Shown piece by piece: positions 38,648 through 47,146 of a stretch of DNA of 64,000 nucleotides. The stretch is from Acidimicrobiaceae bacterium. GTDB taxonomy: Bacteria; Actinomycetota; Acidimicrobiia; Acidimicrobiales; JAUTXP01. The position numbers and the translations under genes are program-made. Where the stretch lies: positions 62,001 to 126,000 of the forward strand of contig JAUTXP010000058.1 of assembly GCA_030837965.1 (NCBI GenBank), read 5' to 3'. The notes beneath the pieces are model-generated. The model was not told the DNA's origin. It made no database searches and was given only the letters and a program-made list of their open reading frames with translations. How positions within the stretch are numbered: the first letter of the stretch is position 1; every line of letters begins with the position of its first letter.

Positions 38648-40890
38648 GGAAGCACCTGCCGGGTGCGGGCGTCGATGGCCCACTGTCGGGGGACGTCGTA
38701 GGCCACGCGGGCCACGGCCAGGGCGCGGGGCTCGCGCAGCGGCGCCCGGTCGGCCTGTCGACGGCCGAGCAGCGCGGGCACGTCGATGCGCAGCCGGATG
38801 GCGATACGCCGCAAAGCCGCGTCGCGTGCGTCGTACAGAAGCTGGGCGATGCCGCCCGGGGCGGCGGCCAACAACAACACGCCGCCCAGGCCCGTGCCCG
38901 CGAAGACGATGAGCGGGTTGGTCGAAAAGAGGGTGAGGGCGGCCTCGAAGGCAAAGCCCAGAAGGGGCCCAGCCACCCCGCCCAGGCCGCCCACGACCGA
39001 GTAGAGGAACACGCCGAGGCTGGCGTCGGTCGAGAAGGTGGCACTGGAGATGCCGCGCTGTTGGTACAGGAGCAGCGCGCCGGCCACGCCGCACAGAAAG
39101 CCCGCGATGGCGAAGGCCGTCAGCTTGGCCCGCATGGCGCTGATGCCGAAGGCGGCCACCGCGCTCGGATTGCCGCGGGTGGCGATCAGCACGCGGCCGG
39201 TGCGGGAGCGACGCAGGCCGACCACGCCGATGCACGCGAGGGCCACCACGGCCACCGCCCCGTAGTAGAAGGCCCGCGGGTCGTTGAAGTCCATGCCCAA
39301 CACGGCCGGGCGGGCGATCAGCCTGGGCACGTGGGCGCCCAAATAGCGCCGGTCGGCGAAGACGGCCTGCGCGCTCAAGGCGAAGGCCAGGCTGATGACG
39401 GCGACGTGCACGTTGCGCAGGCGGACGGCGGGCAGGCCCATCAGCATTGAGACGGCCGCGCCGGCCAGGCCCCCCACCACGACGGCGATCGGCGCGGGCA
39501 GCCCGGTGACGGCCACGACCCAGGCCCCCACCGCGGCCACACCCATCTGACCTAGGCTCAACTGGCCGGCCCAACCGGTGAGCACCAACAGCGACAAGCC
39601 GACGAGGGACAGCACGACGAAGGCGGCCGCGCTGGCCGTGGTGCTGGCCGACAAGGCCCACGGAAGACCGAGCACGACGACGGCGCCGATGACGGCACCG
39701 GCCTTGGCCCACGCCCGCACCTGCGGCAGGCGGCGCAGCTCGGGCGGCACGGGCCGGACCTCATCGGCCAACGCGGCCGCGGCCTCCGCCTCCTGCTCAG
39801 CCCGAGACGGGTGCTCCCGTTGCGGTACGAGGAGAAGGCCGACCAACAACGGAAGGGCGGCGGCCAACGGAGCGGTGGACTGAAACCCTTGGGCCACGGT
39901 CTGCTGGAGCACGCCGAACACGGCCGCGGCCAACGCCACCACGCCCAGCCGGCGGAACCGGCCCGTCACCACTGCGGTCAGCACGAGGGCCAGTTCGAGG
40001 GAGGCGATCTGAGGCGCGCTCAAGGTCCGCACGTCGCGGCCGAAGCCAGAGACCACGCCGACCACGCCTGCGAAGAGGCCCGCCCACAGCCACACGCGTG
40101 TGGCCACCGCGGCCACGTCGACCCCAAGCGTCTCGGCCCGACCAGGCCGCTCCGACGCGGCCCGCAACTCCGCGCCCGCCCGCGTGCGCCGCAGCCAGTA
40201 CGACAAGGCGGCCACCGCGAACCCGGCGAAGAGGAGCAAGAGCACCTGGCCCATGCGGAACGTAGCGAAGGGATCGATGCGCCAGACGAAGTCGCCGGGC
40301 GGGTAGGTCGAGCGGGTCTGGAGCACGGACTTGAGCTGGTCCATGGTCTGGGTGCCGGTGGGTTTGGGCAGCAGCAGCCGCTCGATGGTCGGCTGGAGGC
40401 CAAGGAAGACCTGGGCCGCGAACACGGTCACCAGCGAGCAGACGATGCGGGGGGCGTGGGCGAATCGGCGGGTGACGAGCTGGCCCACGAGGTACGACGC
40501 CACCATGGCCACGAGGACGCCGATGACGGCGGCGGCGAAGAAGTTGACGGTCACGGCCAGTCGACCGGGCTGGGCCGCGATGCAGCCACAGGCCGAGCGG
40601 GTCACGTCGATCAACCGCTGCCCTTGGGCCACGTCCACGAACACGAACGCACTGAGGCTGGCCAGTTGCACTTGGCAGAAGTTCACGACGCGGTTGGACC
40701 GGTAGACGAGCAGCACGGCCAGGGCGTGCACGGCCAGCACCGCGCCGCCCACCGCGCCGGTCGCATAGACGCCGAAGCTCAGGTGGCGGGGCGCGGCCTG
40801 CACCAGGAGGAGGGCGGCACCGAGCACGCCGACCTCCATGAGGGCCGTTGACTGGCGCAGGCGCGTGAGCGCGGCGGGCGGGTTGTCCAC
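38644..40890 (-). CDS. Fused LivH-LivM branched-chain amino-acid-type ABC permease
   Basis: A 748-residue permease. The first half follows LivH (VLAVHALAVLLVYRSNRVVN, ELRAASERPGRAETLGVDVA with the EAA-like cytoplasmic loop). The second half follows LivM (LVLTGWAGQLSLGQMGVAAV, GLRRSRTGRVLIATRGNPSA, FLYSVVGGLGGVAGPLLGFA). The two permease subunits are usually separate; here one chain makes the pore. The GTG at 40890 is the start. It is the first gene of the operon, 78 bp from the divergent sigma-like gene, so the promoter lies in that gap. Confidence 0.9.
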   Translation of the reverse strand: MDNPPAALTRLRQSTALMEVGVLGAALLLVQAAPRHLSFGVYATGAVGGAVLAVHALAVLLVYRSNRVVNFCQVQLASLSAFVFVDVAQGQRLIDVTRSACGCIAAQPGRLAVTVNFFAAAVIGVLVAMVASYLVGQLVTRRFAHAPRIVCSLVTVFAAQVFLGLQPTIERLLLPKPTGTQTMDQLKSVLQTRSTYPPGDFVWRIDPFATFRMGQVLLLLFAGFAVAALSYWLRRTRAGAELRAASERPGRAETLGVDVAAVATRVWLWAGLFAGVVGVVSGFGRDVRTLSAPQIASLELALVLTAVVTGRFRRLGVVALAAAVFGVLQQTVAQGFQSTAPLAAALPLLVGLLLVPQREHPSRAEQEAEAAAALADEVRPVPPELRRLPQVRAWAKAGAVIGAVVVLGLPWALSASTTASAAAFVVLSLVGLSLLVLTGWAGQLSLGQMGVAAVGAWVVAVTGLPAPIAVVVGGLAGAAVSMLMGLPAVRLRNVHVAVISLAFALSAQAVFADRRYLGAHVPRLIARPAVLGMDFNDPRAFYYGAVAVVALACIGVVGLRRSRTGRVLIATRGNPSAVAAFGISAMRAKLTAFAIAGFLCGVAGALLLYQQRGISSATFSTDASLGVFLYSVVGGLGGVAGPLLGFAFEAALTLFSTNPLIVFAGTGLGGVLLLAAAPGGIAQLLYDARDAALRRIAIRLRIDVPALLGRRQADRAPLREPRALAVARVAYDVPRQWAIDARTRQVLP

Positions 40891-40968
40891 TGCCGATCAA
40901 ACGGTGGACCGGAGTGGTGATTACGAAGGAGGTTCACATTTTCGAACGACCGTGGTACTAATCGCTGG

Positions 40969-41982
40969 ATGCGTGCTGGGGTCACGGCAAACCAAGTTGA
41001 GACGGGCGCGGGCGCGGGCGGCGACACGCGGCCCGGGTCGGCAGAGTTCACGCCCGCGCTGCTCGAGGCCATGTGGCCCGTCGCCCATCGACGCCTGGTC
41101 ACGGCCCTGCGGGCCGCGGGAGCCGACGAGGACAAGGCCGAAGAGGCAGTGGCCGAGGCCTTCACCCGGGCCTTGGCCCGTCGCCTGGTCATCGCCGACG
41201 TGGACGAGTTCTGCCGGTGGGCCTTCGTGGTGGCCAGGAACGCGTTTGTCGACGCGGGCCGCAAGTCCCGGCGGGTGGTCCTGCTCGACGTCATGCCCGA
41301 GGCCGTGGACCCCTACGACTTGGCGTCCCACGTGGAGAGCAGGGAGCGGCTGCAAGAGGCTCGGGCCGCCATTGCCGCCATGTCGAGCAGCGACCGCGGC
41401 GTGCTCATCGACGGGCTGACCGGCGGCGAGGCGGCCGGGTCGCGCAAGGAGGCGGTCAGTCAGGCCGTGCGCAGGCACCGGGCCCGGGCCCGTCTCCGCC
41501 AAGCCCTCGGTGCGCCCGTCGGGTGGCTCGGGCTGCGCAAGCCCCGCTGGCTGTGGCGGCTGTCGAACATGCCCACCGACGCCATGTCGGCCATGATCGC
41601 CCTGCCGTTCTTGGCGGTGACGGCCACGTGGTTCACGCCCAGCGCGGCGTCGACGCCCGATGCCGTTGCCCCTCCTGCGGTGATCGCCGCGGCCGCACCC
41701 GCACCTGTCGTGGTGGCGCGGCCACCGGCCCCGGCTACGTCGGCGAGTGCGGCGGCCCGACCGACCCGCTCGGGTGGGTCAGGCTCGTCCGGCGGCGGCG
41801 GTACGTCGACCCCCGATGGGCCCAAGCGGCCACTGACGCCTGGGGCGGGGAACACAAGCGTGCGCCTCAACGCGCCCACCGGCGACCATGCGACCGTGTC
41901 ATTCGGGTTCACGTACGACCCGGACACCACGCAGGACAAGGTGGAAGAGGTGCACGCCACCACCGTCATCCCGCTTCCGTAG
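40969..41982 (+). CDS. ECF sigma-like protein with C-terminal membrane segment
   Basis: A 337-residue protein. Residues 28-190 resemble ECF sigma factors: VAHRRLVTALRAAGADEDKA, EAFTRALARRLVIADVDEFC, WAFVVARNAFVDAGRKSRRV (region 2), then AMSSSDRGVLIDGLTGGEAA and EAVSQAVRRHRARARLRQAL (region 4). A hydrophobic segment (SAMIALPFLAVTATWFTPSA) follows near residue 210, then a Pro/Ala/Gly-rich tail and NTSVRLNAPTGDHATVSFGF. This is a sigma factor that may be tethered to the membrane with an outside domain. It is divergent from the transport operon and may control it. Confidence 0.7.
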   Translation: MRAGVTANQVETGAGAGGDTRPGSAEFTPALLEAMWPVAHRRLVTALRAAGADEDKAEEAVAEAFTRALARRLVIADVDEFCRWAFVVARNAFVDAGRKSRRVVLLDVMPEAVDPYDLASHVESRERLQEARAAIAAMSSSDRGVLIDGLTGGEAAGSRKEAVSQAVRRHRARARLRQALGAPVGWLGLRKPRWLWRLSNMPTDAMSAMIALPFLAVTATWFTPSAASTPDAVAPPAVIAAAAPAPVVVARPPAPATSASAAARPTRSGGSGSSGGGGTSTPDGPKRPLTPGAGNTSVRLNAPTGDHATVSFGFTYDPDTTQDKVEEVHATTVIPLP

Positions 41983-42077
41983 ATCCGGCCCGCGGTTCCG
42001 TCAGAAGTTCGGTAATCACGGGCGTCCTCGGCCGTTTCACCGATGTGCATGGTGTCGGTCAAGTCCTCGGTCGTGAC

Positions 42078-42614
42078 ATGGCGTTGCGTCTGGTGCCAAG
42101 CGGAGGCGCGGCGCCTCGGCAGGCGGCCGACCCGACTGCGGCGGCCGACCTGGCCTTGGCCTGCGAGCTGTTCGACGTGCGGGGGATGATCGAGCCCGTG
42201 ATCGCGGCCCGGGCCGCCGAGCGATCGATCGGCGCCGACCACCTCCGCCGGCTCTACGCCCTGCGGGGCGCCATGCGCAGGGCGATGGAGGGGCCGGGTG
42301 CCCCCGACGTGGGTGCGTTGCTGGCCGCCAACGCCGCCTTCCACGTGGTGCTGGCCCGGGCGTGCGGCAACGACGTGTTGACGTGCATCGTCGAAGAGGT
42401 GTTCCTGCGGCTCGACCCGCTGTTGGGCCGGGCCATCGACCGAGGCGCGGGCCACGACAGCCCAGTCGATCCGTCGTGCCATGGCGACGTGCTCGACGCC
42501 GTGCTGCGCGGCGACCCGGACCACGCATGGGAGACGGCCAGGGCCCACGTGGCGTCGTCCCGGAGAGCCGTCCTCGACGCGCTGGTCGGCGTGGGCTCGC
42601 GACCTGAGCGTTAG
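42078..42614 (+). CDS. FCD-domain protein (GntR-type effector domain without HTH)
   Basis: A 178-residue helical protein matching the FCD effector domain of GntR regulators: LACELFDVRGMIEPVIAARA, AANAAFHVVLARACGNDVLT, SCHGDVLDAVLRGDPDHAWE with the Asp/His positions that bind metal in FCD domains. The winged-helix N-terminus is absent; GTG 42045 would add only 11 residues. It could be a truncated regulator or a stand-alone ligand-binding protein. Its stop overlaps the next convergent gene by bases 42612-42614. Confidence 0.75.
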   Translation: MALRLVPSGGAAPRQAADPTAAADLALACELFDVRGMIEPVIAARAAERSIGADHLRRLYALRGAMRRAMEGPGAPDVGALLAANAAFHVVLARACGNDVLTCIVEEVFLRLDPLLGRAIDRGAGHDSPVDPSCHGDVLDAVLRGDPDHAWETARAHVASSRRAVLDALVGVGSRPER

Positions 42615-43294
42615 TTCGCCGCGGCCACGTTGCAGATCTCGGGCTTGCAGACAGTGCGCACGACCGACACGACGGCGTTCTTCACCGGCATGAGGTCGAT
42701 GTACACGCTGGCAGGCACGGGCACGGGGAGCACGTACGGGAAGCAGGTGAAGTAGACGCCCTGGTAGCACACCGCGTTGGCCGTGCCCACGCCCATCGTC
42801 TTGCCCGACTCGCCGTCGACGAACACCGTGTCGATGGTCATCAGGCACGTGGCCCAGATGCTGGTCTCGTCGGCCGCGCACGCGCCCGCGCCGCCGAAGA
42901 AGGTCGCCCCGTCAGCGCCGGGCGGGACCATGATCACGCCCGCCGAGCTGGTGCCCCCGCACATGAAGGCGTGGGTGCCGACCACGGAGTTGTCGTACTC
43001 GCACACGCCGCCGCCCGCCCCGAAGTTGAGCCAGGTGTAGCCGGACCCGCTGCCCGGCGCGGCCTGCACGTCGGTCCTGCCCTCGAGCCCGCGGACGGGC
43101 GTGGGGTAGACGCAAACGACGAAGATGTACTCGCCCGGGCGCGGGGTCTGCTGGTCCACGCCCGCGCTGGCCCCCGCGACGGCTGGCGTGCCCGTGTGGC
43201 ACGAGCCCGGCGCCGCGCCCGCCGGACCGCCCGCGGCCACGCCGACGCCCAAGCACATGGCCAGCAGCCCGATGACGACAGCGATCCTTCGCAT
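42611..43294 (-). CDS. Secreted protein, 227 aa
   Basis: Start MRRIAVVIGLLAMCLGVGVA at 43294 gives a signal peptide cleaved near AGAAP. The mature protein is rich in Gly, Val and Cys (GSCHTGTPAV, GGVCEYDNSV, HAFMCGGTS, AVCYQGVYFTCFPYV, TVCKPEICN), so it is probably disulphide-bonded. No family recognised. It is alone on its strand and divergent from the mannosyltransferase gene, with two repeat elements in the gap. Confidence 0.65.
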   Translation of the reverse strand: MRRIAVVIGLLAMCLGVGVAAGGPAGAAPGSCHTGTPAVAGASAGVDQQTPRPGEYIFVVCVYPTPVRGLEGRTDVQAAPGSGSGYTWLNFGAGGGVCEYDNSVVGTHAFMCGGTSSAGVIMVPPGADGATFFGGAGACAADETSIWATCLMTIDTVFVDGESGKTMGVGTANAVCYQGVYFTCFPYVLPVPVPASVYIDLMPVKNAVVSVVRTVCKPEICNVAAAN

Positions 43295-43415
43295 GGCTCC
43301 CCCAGTCGCGGGCCCACAGCCCGACTCCTGCGAAGAGTTCCCCGCCGGGTCGCCGAATCCTCTGCCCGTCGCCGAATCCCCTGTTTCACCTGCGTTTTGT
43401 GCCATGCCAACCGGA

Positions 43416-43458
43416 CTGGAGGACATAGCACGCGTCATCCGCAGGCCACGTCCTCCAG
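43416..43458 (-). repeat. Dispersed inverted-repeat element, copy 2
   Basis: CTGGAGGACAT at 43416-43426 and ACGTCCTCCAG at 43448-43458. Read on the minus strand it matches 2147-2190: arm, then GGCCTGCGGAT, a variable middle, and CTATGTCCTCCAG. The similarity extends about 20 bases outside the arm (GCTCTTT...CGTCTGG). As in copy 1 it lies in a divergent promoter gap. Confidence 0.6.
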
Positions 43459-43513
43459 ACGGGTGCAAAGGGGGCAAAGAGCCGATCGGTCAGGCTTGGC
43501 GTGACCCTCCCAT

Positions 43514-43544
43514 CTTTTCCACAGCACCTGCTGCTGTGGAAAAG
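43514..43544. repeat. 31-bp palindrome with DnaA-box-like arms, copy 1
   Basis: CTTTTCCACAGCA, five bases, TGCTGTGGAAAAG: perfect 13-bp arms. It lies 25 bases before the ATG of the mannosyltransferase gene, in a divergent gap, so it cannot be a simple terminator for a neighbour. The arms contain TTTTCCACA, which fits the relaxed DnaA box TTWTNCACA. Confidence 0.8.
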
Positions 43545-43569
43545 TCGGGCGCCGCTACCATCCGCGGCC

Positions 43570-44703
43570 ATGGCCGACGAGGCGACGGACGCGACGCCTC
43601 GCGCCCAGCCCCGAGACCTGCTCGTCCCGCTCGGCCTGTTCGCTGCGTCTCGAGTCGTGGTCTGGACGTCGGCCTGGGTGGCGTGGTTCCTCAACGGCAA
43701 GCTCTCGCTGGGCGAGATCCTGACCAAGTGGGACGGCGACTGGTACCTCAAGATCGTCAACCACGGCTATCCCACCACCATCGTGCGGGGCGAGGGCAAC
43801 GCGGCCCAAAGCCCGCTGGCCTTCTATCCCGGCTATCCCGCCCTGGTTCGGGCCGTCATGGCCGTGACCCCCTTCGGCCCCCGCACTGCCGCCGTCCTCG
43901 TCAACGTCGTGGGCGCGGCAGCGGCCACCGTCCTGCTGTGGCTGCTGGCCCGCCGCCTCATCGGTCCGGATGCGGCCACCCGCGCCATCGCACTGTTCGC
44001 CTTCTTCCCCGGCTCGTACGTGTTGGGCATGGCCTACTCGGAGGGTCTCTTCCTGGTGGCCGTGGGCGCGTGCTTCTTGCTGCTCTCCCAACGGCGATGG
44101 GTGCTGGCGGGCCTGGCCTGCGCGGTGGCATCGGCCACCCGTCCCACCGGCCTGGTCTTGGTGGCGTGCTGCGCGCTGGCCGCCTTCGAAGCCGTCCGCA
44201 GACGACGCGAGCTGCTCGCCATCGCCGCGCCCGTCATCGGCTCGCTCGGCTTCGCCGCCTTCACCGTCTATCTCGCCGTCCACGCCCACGACCCGCTGGC
44301 GTGGAAGTACCCCGAGGAGCATGGCTGGGGCCAAGGGCTCGACTTCGGCCGCAACACGCTGCGCCAGGCCCACCGGTTCCTGAGCCACCCGCTGGCCGAC
44401 CTCAACGTGCTCGTCTCCATGCTGACGTTCGGCGCCGTCATCGCCCTGGCCCTGCTCTGGTGGCGGAGCGGCTGGCGGGCCCCCGCCATCCTCGTCCTCT
44501 ACACCGTGGGCATCCTGGCCCCGGCCGTGCTGTCGAGGCAGCTCTACTCCACGGCCCGATTCACCATGACCGCCTTCCCGCTGTTCTTCGCCGCGGGCCG
44601 AGTGCTCAAAGGGCCGACCCTGTTGGCCGTGCTCGGGGCCATGGCGGGCGGACTGGCCTTGGTCACGGTCTTGTCCGGGGCCACGTACGGCCTGACGCCG
44701 TAG
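43570..44703 (+). CDS. PIG-V-like mannosyltransferase (polytopic)
   Basis: A 377-residue protein with about nine TMs. LTKWDGDWYLKIVNHGYP (the W-D-x-x-x-Y/W motif after TM1) and SPLAFYPGYPALVRAVM are the marks of PIG-V/GPI mannosyltransferase II-like enzymes, which in bacteria are lipid-linked sugar transferases acting on the outer face of the membrane. GSYVLGMAYSEGLFLVAVGA and ATRPTGLVLV follow the usual order. ATG 43570 (MADEATDATP) is the start; the frame extends upstream through the palindrome but that part is unlikely to be translated. Confidence 0.85.
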   Translation: MADEATDATPRAQPRDLLVPLGLFAASRVVVWTSAWVAWFLNGKLSLGEILTKWDGDWYLKIVNHGYPTTIVRGEGNAAQSPLAFYPGYPALVRAVMAVTPFGPRTAAVLVNVVGAAAATVLLWLLARRLIGPDAATRAIALFAFFPGSYVLGMAYSEGLFLVAVGACFLLLSQRRWVLAGLACAVASATRPTGLVLVACCALAAFEAVRRRRELLAIAAPVIGSLGFAAFTVYLAVHAHDPLAWKYPEEHGWGQGLDFGRNTLRQAHRFLSHPLADLNVLVSMLTFGAVIALALLWWRSGWRAPAILVLYTVGILAPAVLSRQLYSTARFTMTAFPLFFAAGRVLKGPTLLAVLGAMAGGLALVTVLSGATYGLTP

Positions 44704-44730
44704 CGGCCCGAACGCGCCCGCGCGCGCCGC

Positions 44731-46539
44731 TCACCACGTGTCGATGTTCGGCCGCTTCTTGCCGGTGCGCGCCGCGACCGGCGGGGCCGACTCCAACGCC
44801 GCGCTGATCCAGCGCCGCGAATCGGCCGGGTCGATCACGTCGTCGATCTCGAAGTAGGTCGACGTGTTGAGGGCCTTGCCGTGCTCGTACATGCGGGCGA
44901 CCATCTCCTCGAACAGGGCTTGGCGCTCGGCCTCGTCGGCTACCGCCTCCAACTCCTTGCGGAATCCCAGCTTCACCGCGCCCTCCAAGCCCATGCCGCC
45001 GAACTCGCCCGTGGGCCAGGCCACGCAGAACACCGGCGCCTTGAAGCTGCCCCCGGCCATCGACTGGGCGCCCAGGCCGTAGCCCTTGCGCACGACGATG
45101 GTGAAAAACGGCACCGTCATGCTGGCCCCGGTCACGAACATTCGACTCACATGTCGGACGAGCGCCGTCTTTTCCGCCTCGGGCCCGACCATGAAACCGG
45201 GCGTGTCGCAGAGGAACAGGACCGGGATGTCGAACGCGTCGCAGAGCTGCATGAACCGCGACGCCTTGTCCGCCCCGTCGGCATCGATGGCCCCGCCCAA
45301 GTGGAGCGGGTTGTTGGCGATCACGCCGAGAGGCCTGCCCTCCACCCGGACGAACGACGTGACGATTCCGACGCCGAACCGCGGCCGCAGTTCGAGCACG
45401 GTCCCGGTGTCGGCCAGCGTGTCGATGACGGTGCGGATCTCATACGCCCGCAGCCGGTTCTCGGGCACGGCTCTGCGCAACAGGCGCTGGTCGGCACACT
45501 CCCATTCGGGCCATCGGCCCTGGAAATAGGAGAGGTATTGCTTGGCCACGGCCACCGCTTCGGCCTCGTCGGCCACGGCCACGTCGACCACGCCGTTGGG
45601 CACCTGCACCGACATGGGCCCGATCTCCTCGGGCTCGTACACGCCGAGTCCGCCGCCCTCGATCATGGCCGGACCGCCCATGCCGATGTTCGAGCCCTCG
45701 GTGGCGATGATGACGTCGCAACAGCCCAAGATGGCGGCGTTGCCCGCGAAGCACCGGCCGGACGTGATGCCCACCAGCGGGACCAGTCCTGACAGCCCGC
45801 CGAACAGGGCGAAGGCCAGACAGTCCAAGCCCGAAACGCCCGCGCCGTCGGTGTCGCCGGGCCTGCCGCCGCCCCCTTCGGTGAAGAACACGACGGGCAG
45901 TCGCAGGCGCTCGGCCAACTCGAAGAGCCGGTCCTTCTTGCGATGGTTCTGCAGGCCCTGGGTCCCAGCCAGCACCGTGTAGTCGTACGACATGACGATG
46001 GTGCGGGCGCCGTTCACCGTGCCCACCCCGCCGACCATTCCGTCGGCCGGCGTGCGGGCGATCAGGTCGTCCACCGGCCGGCGCCTGCGCTGCGCCGCGA
46101 TCACGAGCGGGCCGTACTCCACGAAGCTGCCGGGGTCGCACAGGTCGTCCACGTTCTCGCGGGTCGTGCGCTGGCCCGTGGCCCGGCGCCGGGCCACCGC
46201 CTCCGGCCTGCGGTCGTCCATCCCCATGGCATGGCGGTCGAGCACGGCGGCCAGGTCGGGGCGGATGTGGTCCAGGTCGACGTCGGCCTGCTCGACGGGT
46301 GCCAGCGCGTCGTCAGGCCCGCCCGCGGCGTCGACGGTCAGCAGCGGGTCGCCCGGAAAGACGGTCTGTCCCACCTCGACGTCGACGGAAGTCACCACGC
46401 CGCCGATCTCGGCGGCGACCACGTGCTCCATCTTCATGGACTCCATAACCAACAGCGGCGCCCCGGCCCGCACCGCGTCACCCGGTCGCACATCGATGGA
46501 GACGATGGTGCCTTGCAGGGGCGACTCGACCGCCGACAT
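44731..46539 (-). CDS. Biotinyl domain fused to acyl-CoA carboxylase carboxyltransferase
   Basis: A 602-residue fusion. Residues 1-72 are a biotinyl/lipoyl domain with the biotinylation motif VMESMKMEHVV (Lys about 36). The rest is a carboxyltransferase beta/alpha pair like propionyl-CoA carboxylase: FVEYGPLVIAAQ, DGMVGGVGTVNG, FFTEGGGGRPGDTDG, GRCFAGNAAILGCCDVIIAT, FMVGPEAEKTALVRHVSRMF, and GGSFKAPVFCVAWPTGEFGG. No biotin carboxylase domain is nearby, so that subunit must come from elsewhere. It carboxylates an acyl-CoA; the exact substrate is not readable. Confidence 0.9.
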   Translation of the reverse strand: MSAVESPLQGTIVSIDVRPGDAVRAGAPLLVMESMKMEHVVAAEIGGVVTSVDVEVGQTVFPGDPLLTVDAAGGPDDALAPVEQADVDLDHIRPDLAAVLDRHAMGMDDRRPEAVARRRATGQRTTRENVDDLCDPGSFVEYGPLVIAAQRRRRPVDDLIARTPADGMVGGVGTVNGARTIVMSYDYTVLAGTQGLQNHRKKDRLFELAERLRLPVVFFTEGGGGRPGDTDGAGVSGLDCLAFALFGGLSGLVPLVGITSGRCFAGNAAILGCCDVIIATEGSNIGMGGPAMIEGGGLGVYEPEEIGPMSVQVPNGVVDVAVADEAEAVAVAKQYLSYFQGRWPEWECADQRLLRRAVPENRLRAYEIRTVIDTLADTGTVLELRPRFGVGIVTSFVRVEGRPLGVIANNPLHLGGAIDADGADKASRFMQLCDAFDIPVLFLCDTPGFMVGPEAEKTALVRHVSRMFVTGASMTVPFFTIVVRKGYGLGAQSMAGGSFKAPVFCVAWPTGEFGGMGLEGAVKLGFRKELEAVADEAERQALFEEMVARMYEHGKALNTSTYFEIDDVIDPADSRRWISAALESAPPVAARTGKKRPNIDTW

Positions 46540-46564
46540 GGGTGATGTCTAGCAAGATGCCTGC

Positions 46565-46990
46565 ATGGGCTACACCGACATGCAGGACTGGCGGGCCTTC
46601 CTCCGCTCCCCCGTGCGCCCCGGCGTGCTGGCCACGGTCAGGGCCGACGGCAGCGCGCACACGGCGCCCATCTGGTTCGACCTCGACGGAGATGACGTCG
46701 TGTTCAACACCGGAACGGGCACGGTCAAAGGCAAGAACCTGGCCCGCACCGGACGGGCCGCGCTGTGTGTGCAGGACGACCAGCCCCCGTTTGCCTTCGC
46801 GTCCATCGAGGGGCCGGTTACGCTGTCGGCCGATCTCGACGAGGTGCGGGAGTGGGCGGCACGCATCGGTGCGCGCTACATGGGGGCAGAACGGGCGGAC
46901 GAGTACGGCGCCCGTAACGGCGTCCCCGGCGAGCTGCTCGTGCGGCTCACGCCAGAGCGAGTGGTGGCCAAGGACGCCGTCGCCGACTAG
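46565..46990 (+). CDS. Pyridoxamine-5'-phosphate-oxidase-fold protein
   Basis: A 141-residue split-barrel flavin or F420-binding protein: AFLRSPVRPGVLATVRADGS, HTAPIWFDLDGDDVVFNTGT, KGKNLARTGRAALCVQDDQP and FASIEGPVTLSADLDEVREW. This is the actinobacterial PPOX class, often F420-dependent. Start MGYTDMQDWRAF at 46565, 25 bp from the divergent carboxyltransferase gene. Confidence 0.87.
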   Translation: MGYTDMQDWRAFLRSPVRPGVLATVRADGSAHTAPIWFDLDGDDVVFNTGTGTVKGKNLARTGRAALCVQDDQPPFAFASIEGPVTLSADLDEVREWAARIGARYMGAERADEYGARNGVPGELLVRLTPERVVAKDAVAD

Positions 46991-47084
46991 AGGGCGAGCC
47001 GATTGGGGAGCCCGTGGCCCGAGCGGCCCGGCGGCGAAGCCGCCAAGAGCGGGGAGTGCAGAGGGCGAGCCGATAGGCGAGCCC
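46991..47084 (+). repeat. Direct repeat of 23 bp downstream of the PPOX gene
   Basis: AGGGCGAGCCGAT is found at 46991 and 47062, each continuing to GAGCCC with two differences over 23 bases. The spacer is GC-rich and contains GCGGCGAAGCCGCC, a small hairpin. Possibly part of a transcription end; otherwise unexplained. Confidence 0.45.
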
Positions 47085-47146
47085 GGAGGCGGACGCCGGA
47101 GGGCGGGTACGGCGTGACCTATCCGCGCCGCCTCTAAGCAGAACAG

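Noticed and set aside
35474-39712. A single 1412-codon protein in the ABC fusion frame
   Set aside because: The part above 38647 is antisense-like Arg/Gly-rich sequence overlapping the well-supported LivHM gene in another frame; the GTG at 38647 with the 4-base overlap is the true start.
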